NCBI GenBank assembly: GCA_900548345.1
Contig: URKA01000002.1
Location: forward strand, 1-64,000
From: an uncultured Paraprevotella sp.
GTDB taxonomy: Bacteria > Bacteroidota > Bacteroidia > Bacteroidales > Bacteroidaceae
Reading direction: 5' to 3'
Length of the DNA: 64,000 nucleotides
Shown here in pieces: positions 1 through 9,052 of the stretch. The translations under genes and the position numbers were made by a program. A model generated the notes under the pieces. The model ran no database searches. It was not told the origin of the DNA and saw only the letters and a program-made list of their open reading frames with translations. Every line of letters starts with the position of its first letter. Position 1 is the first letter of the stretch.

Positions 1-56
<56 letters not shown>

Positions 57-61
57 TTGCA

Positions 62-88
62 AACAGCCTATGAGGGCTGTTTTTTTTG
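62..88 (+). terminator. Intrinsic terminator after tRNA-Gly
   Basis: AACAGCC and GGGCTGTT form a stem around a TATGA loop and run directly into eight T's. It ends the tRNA transcript. Confidence 0.85.
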
Positions 89-255
89 TACCCTTTTGCA
101 ACCGGAAAAACAGACTGGTCGGGAATTTACGGCGGACAAGCCGGAGGCGGGCAGGCACTATTTGTGCTTGTTATTCTCTACAAAAAAGTCGGTTACGGCA
201 ATCTGTCCGAGGCGGGTTGTTGGCGTGCTGTGTTTTCTTCTCGGTCTTGTGTCGG

Positions 256-1224
256 TCAGGAATGCTTGAGACCGTTGTTTTCCTCTTTTCTTTTGCGGTA
301 AAGCTGGTAGGAATTGAATATGTTGTGCCAAACGCTGTAAAATCCGCCGGCAATAGACGTGACAGGTGTCATGAAGGTATATCCCATCCAAATGGCAAAC
401 ACAGTGTTTTTCTGTCCCAATGCCTGACCGCTGCTTATGGCATCTCCATAATGGCTTCCGATGCGTTTGCCTATAAAGAACTGAAGTATGCAACAGATAA
501 GCGAGACGGCCGCAATGCCTGCCTGATAGCCGACAGACACATGGCTGTGTACAATGCTCTTTACCGTGACGGCGATGGCTATGGCCAATGCCACGGCCCA
601 CAGGTAGAAGGCGAGGTCCTTGCACCGCAGTACCATACGGTGCACAGGAGGCAGGAAATAGCGTACGGCCAGTGCGGCAAGGAACGGACAGAACAGTAGC
701 GGGAACACCTTACTCAGGATGAGGATGAAGGAAGCCCCGAAGGTGAGATGGCCATGGGGGTGGAGCATCGGCACGAAAACCGGCACGATACATGCCGTGA
801 CCAGGTTAATCAGGATGGTGTAGGTGGTCAGCCGGGCGGCACTTCCGCCTAACTTTCCCGTGACCACAGCCGCAGCCGTAGCCGTAGGGCAAATCATGCA
901 GAGCATGGCCCCTTCCAGCAACACTTCGCCTGGCATGTCGGGAAACAAGATGGCCGGCAAGGCCAGGAGCGCAAAACTGCCGGCCTGGATGGCCAGCAGC
1001 CATCCGTGCCAACGGCACGGGCGGAGGTCTTTGGGGTCTACCTTGCAGAACGTGATGAAGAGCATGGCAAAGATGAGGGCGGGCTGGAGGACGCCGATAA
1101 ACTGTCCCACGAGCCGGTGGGTGGAAGCAAGGGCCGGTATGCCGGTATAAACGAAGTAGGAGAGCGCGCCGATGCACATGGAAATCGGCAGTGTCCAGTT
1201 TTTGATGAATTGAACGATTGGCAT
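256..1224 (-). CDS. Bile acid:sodium symporter (BASS) family transporter
   Basis: A 322-residue, almost entirely hydrophobic membrane protein with about nine or ten predicted helices. The motif ICPTATAAAVVTGKLGG (residues about 111-127) and a late GQALGQKNTVFAIWMGY segment match the two conserved cores of the SBF/BASS fold, where Na+ and an organic anion bind at crossed broken helices. Characterised relatives import bile acids, pantothenate, pyruvate or other organic acids; the substrate here cannot be read from sequence. The C-terminus is short and basic (KRKEE). It is transcribed alone, divergently from the next gene, from a TAACTTTG -7 box just upstream. Confidence 0.85.
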   Translation of the reverse strand: MPIVQFIKNWTLPISMCIGALSYFVYTGIPALASTHRLVGQFIGVLQPALIFAMLFITFCKVDPKDLRPCRWHGWLLAIQAGSFALLALPAILFPDMPGEVLLEGAMLCMICPTATAAAVVTGKLGGSAARLTTYTILINLVTACIVPVFVPMLHPHGHLTFGASFILILSKVFPLLFCPFLAALAVRYFLPPVHRMVLRCKDLAFYLWAVALAIAIAVTVKSIVHSHVSVGYQAGIAAVSLICCILQFFIGKRIGSHYGDAISSGQALGQKNTVFAIWMGYTFMTPVTSIAGGFYSVWHNIFNSYQLYRKRKEENNGLKHS

Positions 1225-1246
1225 CTTTTTGCTGTAAAAACGTGTG

Positions 1247-1254
1247 CAAAGTTA
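1247..1254 (-). promoter_or_regulatory. Bacteroidetes -7 box (TAACTTTG) for the BASS transporter
   Basis: On the minus strand TAACTTTG fits the TAnnTTTG consensus of the Bacteroidetes primary sigma factor. It lies about 23 nt upstream of the ATG, giving a very short leader. No clear TTTG -33 element is seen. Confidence 0.55.
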
Positions 1255-1294
1255 CATATTTTGCGCTTCGGCGGTTCGATTGGACGGATAAAAG

Positions 1295-1326
1295 TTTGTC
1301 AGGTTGACGGAAAATCTCTAATTTTG
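1295..1326 (+). promoter_or_regulatory. Bacteroidetes promoter TTTG-N20-TAATTTTG
   Basis: TTTG (1295-1298) and TAATTTTG (1319-1326) are separated by 20 bp, the expected -33/-7 arrangement. It would start a leader of roughly 70 nt ahead of the gene at 1406. Confidence 0.7.
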
Positions 1327-1405
1327 CACCCGTATCCGGATAATTATATCCTTCCGGTTATATAATTGTCCGTTTTGTGATTGTTTTATTTATATATTAA
1401 GTCTG

Positions 1406-1954
1406 ATGAATTTATATATTCGCTATTTTGACGAAGAATGTGTGGTAAGTACCGCTGAAGAGGCCTTTGATTTTCTGTCTTCTCTTCCGGGAATTACGTT
1501 AGACGAGGTGTTCATGAAAGATTTGCGCCAGTACATGGAAAGCCCGATGCCTTATCCGAAACGTTACAAGGTGCGTCCTCGTGTGTATTTTATTGTGATT
1601 AAGACCACGGCCTCCACGCTGGCCGAGTTCAAGGTGAACGGCGGACGTGTGCAGGCCGGAGCCGTATCTGCACCCAAGGAATCCGCCACGGTTCGGTTTG
1701 CCGACGATTGCCCCGGATGGTATGAAGGTACAATCCTGTTCAAACGCGTGATTCCCATTCACGGAACGAACAAGTTCCAGTATAAGGACACACGTTTCAA
1801 GGCGCGCTGCAAGGCGCACAATCCTCAGGATTGCTACGAACGTGTGGTGGAACATCTGCGGTCGCGTCAGGATGTGGATCCCCGCAGCCAGTTTCCTTCG
1901 GCCAAGGGAAAGAACTTCTCATGTTCTTATTTGGGGATGGAACTTCCTGATTAG
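1406..1954 (+). CDS. Conserved hypothetical protein, 182 aa
   Basis: I do not recognise the family. The product is soluble, with no signal peptide or membrane segment, rich in Arg/Lys and aromatic residues, and has an even alpha/beta look: an acidic helical N-terminus, then strands such as YKVRPRVYFIVIKTTAS and GWYEGTILFKRVIP. Several Cys (C155, C162 and C172 region) are scattered without a CxxC pair. It is a single-gene transcript between its own promoter and a very strong terminator. The reading frame is convincing because of the promoter-ORF-terminator arrangement and normal codon use. Function unknown. Confidence 0.7.
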   Translation: MNLYIRYFDEECVVSTAEEAFDFLSSLPGITLDEVFMKDLRQYMESPMPYPKRYKVRPRVYFIVIKTTASTLAEFKVNGGRVQAGAVSAPKESATVRFADDCPGWYEGTILFKRVIPIHGTNKFQYKDTRFKARCKAHNPQDCYERVVEHLRSRQDVDPRSQFPSAKGKNFSCSYLGMELPD

Positions 1955-1960
1955 CATACA

Positions 1961-2003
1961 GCCATAAAAAAAGCTCCGCAATTTGCGGAGCTTTTTTTAT
2001 GGC
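1961..2003. terminator. Bidirectional terminator, 21-bp perfect stem
   Basis: GCCATAAAAAAAGCTCCGCAA is followed by its full reverse complement, so the GC-rich core AGCTCCGCA/TGCGGAGCT is flanked by A and T runs on both strands. It serves the + gene ending at 1954 and the convergent protease gene whose stop is at 2012. Confidence 0.9.
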
Positions 2004-2011
2004 CTTTCGGT

Positions 2012-5000
2012 TCATCGTACGATGACTTTCCTATGGTTTACGATATAAATGCCTTTCGGCAGGTTGGTCACCTGACGGTAACCTTCAACGGTAGTCTGCA
2101 GGTATAATCTTCCGTCCGTGGTATAGATGCTTGCCTTTACGGGAGAACCTTCGGGGGCGGACAGATTGACGCATCCTTCTCCGCCCCATGCCCTGAAGTG
2201 GCTGTCGTCTGTCCGGATAGCTGTGACGGATGTTCCGGTTCCGCCTAAGTAATACAGTCTGAAATCATCGGCCTTGTATGCGTTTTCAGTGCCTCTGATG
2301 CCGAATTCCAGTGTACCGTCTTTCACTTCGATGTCGCCTGTTACCGTTTCGGTCAGGTAACGTATGCCGAATCCTTCATCGGTCATCGTGGCGGTCTTGT
2401 CGTTGGCGAACAATGTAACGCTTGCTCCTTCTTCCGTGGCGATTTTAGCAGCGATGCGGTAGTTTCCGGCAGGCAGTCCGGTAAGAGTCTGGCTGATGGT
2501 CACGCTGCCTTTTCCGGTTGTGGAGTAGGAGTGGAATACATACTTCCCGTCGGCGTTCACCATAAACTCGTCCAAAGTGGTGACGTTCTGCACTTTGCTC
2601 GTCTGTCCGCTGACGCGTGTGACAGTCCATCCTGTGGTCCGTCCTTTTTCGAATGACGGATTTTCCATGTAGCATGCCGTGAGGTCGATAGGCTCTCCCC
2701 GGAATATCTCGTTGACCGCCAAATCGTTCAGCGCTTCAGTCAGAGAGGCTGTCATGCTTTTGATTTCTTCAATCGAGGTTTGCTGTGTGTAGCAGGCGGC
2801 AGCATTGTTCAAGGTACTGACGAATGTGTTCCAAATCTCTTCAGACACTTTTCCTTCGTATTGCTCTTGGGCATGGAAAGCCTCATACAGGGCTGCGGCC
2901 AGTTCCTTGGACGCCGCGTCCTGGGTGGAGTGGATAAAGGCATCGGCCTCTGCATCCGTACCGTAGACGATGTAGCCGCTGAAGGCAGGAATCCTCATGT
3001 TTTTGGCGGTAGTGAACTTCTGCTTTTCTTCGGTGTTCAGTCTGCGCATGCCTTCGGTGCCGTAAAAGGAGGTGAAAGTGGCTTTCAGCGTGTCGGACAG
3101 TTCTTTCGGAGAAGTGCATACTTCTACGTTTGCGGCTGTCAAGAGGTTGCTTCCGGCATTCGTTCCTTTATATAAATAAGGTATGCCGCTTTCCATGGTC
3201 TCGTTGACCGCATCCGCGCCCGACATCAGAGAGTTGGTCAGTCGGGTGATTCTGCGTGCCATGCTTCCGTCGGGAACCTTGCAGTCGAAAGGCAGGACAA
3301 TGTATGACCAAGTAAGGGGAGTGTTGTCCAGTTCAAAGGTGACTTGTCGTGCCGTAAAGTTCTCTTTCGCCTTGAAGTCGTTCCCATACACAAGGTGCAA
3401 CTGTTCGCAGATGCCGTTCCTGATGAGGTTACGTCCCCTTGCGGTGGCGTCATCGTTGATGTAGAACAAGGTGTTGGGGTTTTCGGTATCGGGGCAGACG
3501 TCGACCCCCTCCACTGCCGTCAGATCGAAGTATGTGAAGGAGCCGGCTTGTGTCAGTTCCTTGAACTTCTCCGTGTTCCAATGTCCGGCGAACACGGCAC
3601 CGCCGTCTTCGGTTACAGACATGGTCAGGTCGCTGTTCTGCAAGGTGAAGTATACTATCGTGTCGTTGGCGTTCATCTCCATCTTATAGTCGACGGCACT
3701 TGTACGATAGTTTGTCGAGATGTCTGCGGCGTAGAGCCGGTCCTTGTCCAGTTCTGCGAGTGCGAAGGTGAGGTCTGTGGTTTCTCCCTGCGGGAAGAGC
3801 TGGTTGTTCGCCGACAACTTTTTCAGGGATACCCACGTGCCCTGTTCTTCATCGTAGCTGTAAAGCGCGCCGGTGATTAAGGGAATGGTGTGGGTGGCAT
3901 TCTCCGAATTGGAGATTTGCGCCACAACCTCGGCTGTGTTGCCGAAAATTGTGTGACAGGTGACGGTTTTCGTTTGTCCGTCGACAGTGATGTCCTTCTG
4001 TGCGGCGGTGCCGTTTCTTACGGAGATACTTTCCAGTGTCAGCATCGGTTCCTGTTGTACGGCCTCTACTGTGGCCTGGTCCAGCACGCGTGCATTTTCA
4101 TCCATCAGGTACATGTAGTACGTTCCGGGACTGACCGGACGGTAGTTAAGGGTGACGGTCTTTGTTTCGCCGCTGGCGATTACGGTGGACAGTTCCTTGA
4201 TGTTGGCCGATGAGATGTCGGACGGTGCGCCTTCCGAACGCGATGAATAGAGGTATATCCCGCTGTATTTTGCCGTTCCGTTGTTGGTGACTTCCACCTC
4301 GATGCCGTTCTGCATTCTGGTGCACAGTGCGGTGGGTTTTATGTGTCCGGTCAGCAAGGTGGCGTTAGGATGAATCTTGTGCGTCATGCCTTGCTGTCCG
4401 TTGAACCCGTTCATGCCGTTGGTATCATTTACGGTGAAGTAGCCGTCACCGCCGCCACCCCATCCGAAATTGAAGTGGAAAAGGTTATCGGCCGCACGGT
4501 AACCGTCGATGATTACGGCATGTCCGCCCTGTGACGGGCTTACGCCGCTGTACACGATAGGCCATCCCTTCTCCAAATCTTCGTAGATAAGGTCTTCCCA
4601 TGCCGACTGCGAGATTCCGCTCTTATAGGTGCATGTGCTACTCAGATGGAACTGTCCCCAGAAAGTGTTGACCAGATCACGGATTTGTCCGCTGGTGGAC
4701 GAACCGTAGGTGAGCCATGTGGACGTTCCTACCACGCTCATCAGGGTGGCCACCGCCATGTTCATGTCTTCGGGGGTGGAACCGGAATAATAGTCCTGCA
4801 TCAGTTCGTATTTGATGGGAGTCCCTCCGGGGATGGATTCCGTTACCGGTGCGTCTCCGTAGCCGTACGTCGGTGTGTCGTATAATGTCTTCTTGGGATT
4901 CTCTTTTCTCCAGTAGTATACCACCTGCGATGCTGCAGTGGCCACACATCCGGTCACGGCTCTTCCTCCGCCGTCGTTGCGGTACGGACAAAGGTTGTTG

Positions 5001-5455
5001 TAGGGTGCTCCTTGCGACCAGTGGGCGGTGACTAACGGGGCCACATCCTGTTTGGTTGTTGCGGCTCGTGGGGCAGCTGCGGCACGTGGTGCGGCGCCGG
5101 CCTCCTGTGCAAGGCTGATCATCGTGCCGTATCCTTCTATCCAGTCGAGCAGGGCCGGTGGAAGTTCGGCGGGGATGAAGTCCCCCTTCTCGGTATATCC
5201 CAGCACTTCCGGCATGCAGTCGTCTCCCGATACGATGACGAAGCCTTGGTTGTTGCCCCGGTTAAAGATGTACAAGGGTGATTGTCCGGAAGTGGCGGTC
5301 CGGGTCCTTACTCCCGTGTTGACGGTTTCGGGTGTGGTTCCTTCGCTCATGTAAGCTGTGGCAATCCGTTTCGCCTTGGCCAGGTCGATTGGGTCGGCCC
5401 ATAGTACGGAAGCGGAGGAAAGAATCGTTAAGATGGTAAAGAAACGTCTTTTCAT
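2012..5455 (-). CDS. Secreted C10-family (streptopain/Spi-type) cysteine protease with long C-terminal region and T9SS-like tail
   Basis: 1147 residues. A signal peptide (1-20, ending LWA) is followed by a Spi-like inhibitory prodomain (about 21-115), an Ala/Pro/Arg-rich linker (about 118-135) and the peptidase C10 domain. Catalytic Cys170 is in AVTGCVATAASQ and His312 in GGHAVIIDGY, with the family FGWGGGGDGYF segment after it. The remaining roughly 750 residues hold beta-rich modules, a helical FIVAR-like stretch (about 850-910), a carbohydrate-binding-like beta-sandwich beginning NPSFEKGRTTGW, and a final LPKGIYIVNHRKVIVR typical of T9SS type A sorting tails. Family members such as SpeB and interpain are exported proteases kept inactive by the prodomain. 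The normal family length is about 400 residues, so the C-terminal extension is large. Single gene with its own promoter and terminator. Confidence 0.88.
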   Translation of the reverse strand: MKRRFFTILTILSSASVLWADPIDLAKAKRIATAYMSEGTTPETVNTGVRTRTATSGQSPLYIFNRGNNQGFVIVSGDDCMPEVLGYTEKGDFIPAELPPALLDWIEGYGTMISLAQEAGAAPRAAAAPRAATTKQDVAPLVTAHWSQGAPYNNLCPYRNDGGGRAVTGCVATAASQVVYYWRKENPKKTLYDTPTYGYGDAPVTESIPGGTPIKYELMQDYYSGSTPEDMNMAVATLMSVVGTSTWLTYGSSTSGQIRDLVNTFWGQFHLSSTCTYKSGISQSAWEDLIYEDLEKGWPIVYSGVSPSQGGHAVIIDGYRAADNLFHFNFGWGGGGDGYFTVNDTNGMNGFNGQQGMTHKIHPNATLLTGHIKPTALCTRMQNGIEVEVTNNGTAKYSGIYLYSSRSEGAPSDISSANIKELSTVIASGETKTVTLNYRPVSPGTYYMYLMDENARVLDQATVEAVQQEPMLTLESISVRNGTAAQKDITVDGQTKTVTCHTIFGNTAEVVAQISNSENATHTIPLITGALYSYDEEQGTWVSLKKLSANNQLFPQGETTDLTFALAELDKDRLYAADISTNYRTSAVDYKMEMNANDTIVYFTLQNSDLTMSVTEDGGAVFAGHWNTEKFKELTQAGSFTYFDLTAVEGVDVCPDTENPNTLFYINDDATARGRNLIRNGICEQLHLVYGNDFKAKENFTARQVTFELDNTPLTWSYIVLPFDCKVPDGSMARRITRLTNSLMSGADAVNETMESGIPYLYKGTNAGSNLLTAANVEVCTSPKELSDTLKATFTSFYGTEGMRRLNTEEKQKFTTAKNMRIPAFSGYIVYGTDAEADAFIHSTQDAASKELAAALYEAFHAQEQYEGKVSEEIWNTFVSTLNNAAACYTQQTSIEEIKSMTASLTEALNDLAVNEIFRGEPIDLTACYMENPSFEKGRTTGWTVTRVSGQTSKVQNVTTLDEFMVNADGKYVFHSYSTTGKGSVTISQTLTGLPAGNYRIAAKIATEEGASVTLFANDKTATMTDEGFGIRYLTETVTGDIEVKDGTLEFGIRGTENAYKADDFRLYYLGGTGTSVTAIRTDDSHFRAWGGEGCVNLSAPEGSPVKASIYTTDGRLYLQTTVEGYRQVTNLPKGIYIVNHRKVIVR

Positions 5456-5489
5456 ATATTCGTTCGGTTGATGGTTAGGTTAATACGGC

Positions 5490-5497
5490 CAAAGATA
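5490..5497 (-). promoter_or_regulatory. -7 box (TATCTTTG) for the C10 protease
   Basis: On the minus strand TATCTTTG matches TAnnTTTG about 35 nt upstream of the ATG at 5455. Confidence 0.5.
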
Positions 5498-5646
5498 ACT
5501 ATTTTTAACGAGATAAGAATGTTTTTGGGGGAAGAATATTCTTTGTGTGTATCCGTGTGAGGACGGATTGTCTGCCTGTGGAGGCCTACTTTGTTTTCTT
5601 TGCATGTTTTTTTGTGAATACGTGTTGTGGTACGTATTTATTTTAT

Positions 5647-5654
5647 TACTTTTG
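5647..5654 (+). promoter_or_regulatory. -7 box (TACTTTTG)
   Basis: TACTTTTG fits TAnnTTTG and lies 27 nt upstream of the ATG at 5681. An in-frame earlier start at 5627 would lie upstream of this promoter, which argues for 5681. Confidence 0.6.
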
Positions 5655-5680
5655 CCCCGAAATCAAAAGAGATAAAGATA

Positions 5681-6436
5681 ATGCAAAAGAAGAATTACTA
5701 TTTGGAGTCAGTTCTTGATTTGAATTCCGGTAATGTATGGGGCGTGGATGCCCAGGAAATTTTGGAGCTTTGGCAAAAGGATATTAAAGAGGAGGGCTTT
5801 TCTTCTTCGGAAGAGAAAGTGCTGAATGTAATTCGTCTGGCTTTTGATGTGCATCATTTCAACCCGAAAGACGACCGTGAGGTAGACATGTACAGCACGG
5901 GAGAGTTTGTCGTGTTGCCCGGTTCGGACAAACGAAAGGGGGCGGTGGCCATCAGGAAGAAAGTCATCCGACAGATTACCGACCTCTCATACGAGAATAT
6001 CAAGCATATCACCGCCGCCGAGCTTATGACCTTGATCGACCGCAACTTCGGCGGAGGATGGGATTCTATTTCTCTGACCATAAAGGATATTATCGAGTCG
6101 GCATTCGATATCAGTACCACCACCTTGCCGGCGACGCGCATTCATGCCAAGGGGGGTACACTCGAACGCAAGGTGGCCGACGGGTATGATGTGCTTGAAA
6201 TTGCCAAAGGCACGTGGGTGGAAGCCATCTTTGCCAAGAAGCGTGAGCCGATGGAGAAGTTGCGTTTTATTCCGGAACCGGAGTATGACGAAGACGGCAA
6301 CAAGCGCATTCCGGAAGACAGTAGCGATATGGATGAGGACGAAGATGATGAAACGACGAACGACGAGACTTTCTACGGAAGTTATACGCCTGAGGCAGAT
6401 ATCAAGGATGTCGATGACGACCTTGTAGACGAATAA
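5681..6436 (+). CDS. Conserved hypothetical protein with acidic C-terminal tail
   Basis: 251 residues from the ATG at 5681, chosen because the -7 box at 5647-5654 lies just upstream. The family is not recognised. The first about 200 residues are a soluble mixed alpha/beta region with no signal peptide; the last 50 are strongly acidic (SSDMDEDEDDETTNDE, later DIKDVDDDLVDE). Such tails occur in proteins that bind basic partners or nucleic-acid proteins, but nothing else supports a specific role. The next gene starts 38 nt downstream, so the two may be co-transcribed. Confidence 0.75.
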   Translation: MQKKNYYLESVLDLNSGNVWGVDAQEILELWQKDIKEEGFSSSEEKVLNVIRLAFDVHHFNPKDDREVDMYSTGEFVVLPGSDKRKGAVAIRKKVIRQITDLSYENIKHITAAELMTLIDRNFGGGWDSISLTIKDIIESAFDISTTTLPATRIHAKGGTLERKVADGYDVLEIAKGTWVEAIFAKKREPMEKLRFIPEPEYDEDGNKRIPEDSSDMDEDEDDETTNDETFYGSYTPEADIKDVDDDLVDE

Positions 6437-6473
6437 ATGCAGGATGCGTGAGACTGATTAAAAAAAACATATT

Positions 6474-7769
6474 ATGAGATTAGACAAGGCGGAAAGGGAA
6501 CGTATCATACGTTTGGTGAAACAGCAGGTTGTGCCTGCCATAGGCTGTACGGAGCCGGTTTGTGTGGCATTGTGCGTAGCCCGTGCTGTGGAAGTGTTGG
6601 GAAAGGAGCCTGCATCCATTCAGGTCTTTCTAAGCGCGAACATTCTTAAAAACGCCATGGGCGTGGGCATTCCCGGCACGGGGATGGTGGGCCTTCCCAT
6701 CGCGATTGCGCTCGGTGCGCTGGTCGGCAAGTCGGAATATGGCCTGGAAGTGCTCAAGGAGGTCACCTCCGGAGATGTGGAGCGTGGCAAGGCCTTTATT
6801 GCGGAGCAGCGTATCAGAATCTCGCTGAAAGAGGACATTGCGGAAAAACTTTATGCAGAGGTTGTGGTGAAGGACGCTGACGGGCATGAGGCTAAGGCCG
6901 TCATTGCCGGCAGTCATACCCACTTCGTATTGGTGGAATGCGCGGGCAAGGTCGTTGTCGACGAGCGAATCCCTTCGGCCGGAGAGCAGAAGGAGGAAGC
7001 GTGCGAACTGAACCTGCGTAAAGTCTACGACTTCGCGATGGAGGCTCCTCTTGAGGAAATCAGTTTCATACGCGAGGCCCGTGTGCTGAACGAGGCGGCC
7101 TCGGAACAGGCGCTCAAAGGGTGTTACGGTCATGAATTGGGCAAGACCCTTTCGCGGCCCTTGGGGCGCGGTATCATGGGCGACACCATCTTCTCGCATA
7201 TTCTTTCCGCCACATCCTGTGCCTGCGATGCGCGTATGGCCGGTGCCATGATTCCCGTGATGAGCAATTCCGGGAGCGGCAACCAGGGTATCTGTGCCAC
7301 CATGCCTGTGGTGGTCTTCGCCGAGGAGAACCACAATACGGAGGAGGAACTGATTCGCGCACTGATGCTGAGTCATTTGACGGCCATCTACATCAAACAA
7401 AGCCTCGGCGTGCTGTCCGCCCTGTGCGGATGTGTGGTGGCATCCACGGGTTCCAGTTGCGGCATCACTTATCTGATGGGCGGGAAATACGAGCAAATCT
7501 CTTACGCCGTCAAGAACATGATAGCCAATCTTACGGGAATGATATGCGACGGAGCCAAGCCGAGTTGCGCGCTGAAGCTGACTTCCGGTGTGTCTACCGC
7601 CGTGCTGTCCGCCATGCTGGCCATGCAACAGAAATGTGTGAGCAGTGTGGAAGGCATCATCGATGACGATGTGGACCGCAGCATCCATAACCTGACGAGC
7701 ATCGGTGCCGAGGCTATGAACGAGACCGACCGCAAGGTGCTTGACATCATGACACACAAGAGTTGTTGA
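6474..7769 (+). CDS. L-cysteine desulfidase / serine dehydratase alpha-like protein (UPF0597, CyuA/YhaM family)
   Basis: 431 residues, the usual family length. The N-terminal VVPAIGCTEPVCVALCVARA, the central SNSGSGNQGICATMPVV and the Gly/Ser-rich CGCVVASTGSSCGITYLMGG are the conserved blocks whose cysteines hold the Fe-S cluster in cysteine desulfidases and iron-sulfur serine dehydratases. The predicted reaction is breakdown of L-cysteine to pyruvate, ammonia and sulfide; serine as substrate cannot be excluded. The protein is cytoplasmic. It follows the acidic-tail protein by 38 nt and ends at a hairpin terminator. Confidence 0.85.
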   Translation: MRLDKAERERIIRLVKQQVVPAIGCTEPVCVALCVARAVEVLGKEPASIQVFLSANILKNAMGVGIPGTGMVGLPIAIALGALVGKSEYGLEVLKEVTSGDVERGKAFIAEQRIRISLKEDIAEKLYAEVVVKDADGHEAKAVIAGSHTHFVLVECAGKVVVDERIPSAGEQKEEACELNLRKVYDFAMEAPLEEISFIREARVLNEAASEQALKGCYGHELGKTLSRPLGRGIMGDTIFSHILSATSCACDARMAGAMIPVMSNSGSGNQGICATMPVVVFAEENHNTEEELIRALMLSHLTAIYIKQSLGVLSALCGCVVASTGSSCGITYLMGGKYEQISYAVKNMIANLTGMICDGAKPSCALKLTSGVSTAVLSAMLAMQQKCVSSVEGIIDDDVDRSIHNLTSIGAEAMNETDRKVLDIMTHKSC

Positions 7770-7800
7770 ATGTAGCTGCAAGTTATTGTAAGACAATACG

Positions 7801-7836
7801 AAAGGCGGGTGGGGCGAAGGCTCTTCCCGCCTTTTT
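7801..7836 (+). terminator. Intrinsic terminator after the desulfidase gene
   Basis: AAAGGCGGG and CCCGCCTTTTT form the stem and T-tract around a 16-nt loop, about 30 nt after the stop. Confidence 0.75.
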
Positions 7837-7980
7837 CCTACATGGCGGGAAGGAGGCGGGAATGCTTAAAAAACGTTAGAATGCTGCGGATAAGGCTTGT
7901 ACGGAATAAACTTTTCCTGTTGACGAAGGTCATACCATTGAAAACGAAAAAGAATGTCTGACCATTAAAAATAGAAAATT

Positions 7981-8460
7981 ATGAAGAAGTTGATGTGGAC
8001 CGCAGTGATGGTCCTTATGATGTGTACTACAATGTCGGCACAGGATGCCGGAAGGGGAAAACGGGAAAAGGCCACTCCCGAACAGAGAGCCAGGCGCATG
8101 GCAGAGAAACTCATGCTTGACGATGCCGCCATGGCCAAGTTTGTCCCCCTGTATCAGGATTACATGAAGGCTCTGGCCGAATGTCGCACGCCGCGTGTGA
8201 AGCCCGAAACCGAGGGGCAGATGACCGATAAGGAACTCGACGCGCAGATGCAGCGCCGCTTTGAGTGCCGGCAGAAGATGCTGGACGTGCAGAAAAGTTA
8301 TTATGACAAGTTCAAGAAAGTCATGACGGTACGTCAGGTGCAGAAACTATACAACCAGGAAGGACCGAACGCTTTCCGCCGGGGGGACGGAAAGATGAAG
8401 CCTGCGGGACAGAAGAGGAAACCGGTTTGCGCCGTGTGTCCTGCGAATGTGCAGAAATAA
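7981..8460 (+). CDS. Small secreted Spy/DUF4890-like protein
   Basis: 159 residues with a signal peptide (MKKLMWTAVMVLMMCTTMSA, cleavage near residue 20). The mature part is helical and highly charged: TPEQRARRMAEKLMLDD, then a helix and KELDAQMQRRFECRQKMLDVQKSYYDKFKKVMTVRQVQKLY. This resembles the small periplasmic helical proteins of Bacteroidetes grouped with DUF4890 or Spy/CpxP, which may act as chaperones or stress sensors. The basic C-terminus contains CAVC. Single gene, closed by a good terminator. The family call is from overall pattern, not a diagnostic motif. Confidence 0.7.
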   Translation: MKKLMWTAVMVLMMCTTMSAQDAGRGKREKATPEQRARRMAEKLMLDDAAMAKFVPLYQDYMKALAECRTPRVKPETEGQMTDKELDAQMQRRFECRQKMLDVQKSYYDKFKKVMTVRQVQKLYNQEGPNAFRRGDGKMKPAGQKRKPVCAVCPANVQK

Positions 8461-8492
8461 TGTTGTCCCGACAGGGGGCATGATACCCAACG

Positions 8493-8534
8493 AGGGCATA
8501 AGAGGCGGTTCCGTGTCTTATGCCCTGTTTTTTT
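8493..8534 (+). terminator. Intrinsic terminator
   Basis: AGGGCATAAGA pairs with TCTTATGCCCT (11 bp) and is followed by GTTTTTTT. It ends the transcript of the small secreted protein. Confidence 0.88.
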
Positions 8535-8852
8535 ACCCGCCACTCCTTGGTGGTATCCTGTGTATGATGTTGACAGAATGGCAGAAAATGCGTTGCGAGA
8601 TTCGTGAATCCGTACGTAGGGAAACACTTCGGAACTTTTAAGCGATTCTCGACGAATGGGGAAATGACATTATGTTATTTGAAGGCGCGGTCGGGTGAAA
8701 ATATGTGTGGCGTATTATGCGGAAGGGTGCGGTAAATGCGGATTCTGTAACCTTTTTGATGGAAAAACGGAGTATTTTGTCAGGAGTTTATGTGGGAGAA
8801 AATGACTGAAATAGTGGTTAACTTGTGTTAAATGCCATTTATTGCGGAGTCG

Positions 8853-8926
8853 GACAGGTCAAATCTCGATTGTTCACCTGTCAGGAGTTGATCCATTCCT
8901 TGTGACCGATGGAACGCACACAGGTG
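8853..8926. repeat. 22-nt phased palindrome-core repeat array, copy A (degenerate)
   Basis: GACAGGTC starts at 8853, CACCTGTC at 8875, a decayed TCCTTGTG at 8897 and CACAGGTG at 8919, all exactly 22 nt apart. Read on the minus strand, the last unit is CACCTGTG followed by TGCGTTCCATCGGT. That is the same 22-mer, with one change, as in the arrays at 27.8 and 60.6 kb, so these loci share one repeat family. Confidence 0.7.
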
Positions 8927-9052
8927 CATATTTCGGATTGTACACCGGAAAAAGGCAAAAAAGTCTTGTTTTTGGTCCTGGAATCACGGGAAAACAGCCA
9001 TTTTTCACACTATCCCTTCATTTTTTCGCAAAAATCTTCACGGGAAAATGCA

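Noticed and set aside
6630..7796. A 388-codon minus-strand frame opposite the desulfidase gene
   Set aside because: His-rich translation without domains, explained by codon bias of the real gene.
8447..8641. 64-codon frame after the small secreted protein
   Set aside because: It spans the terminator hairpin and overlaps the previous gene; no recognisable features.
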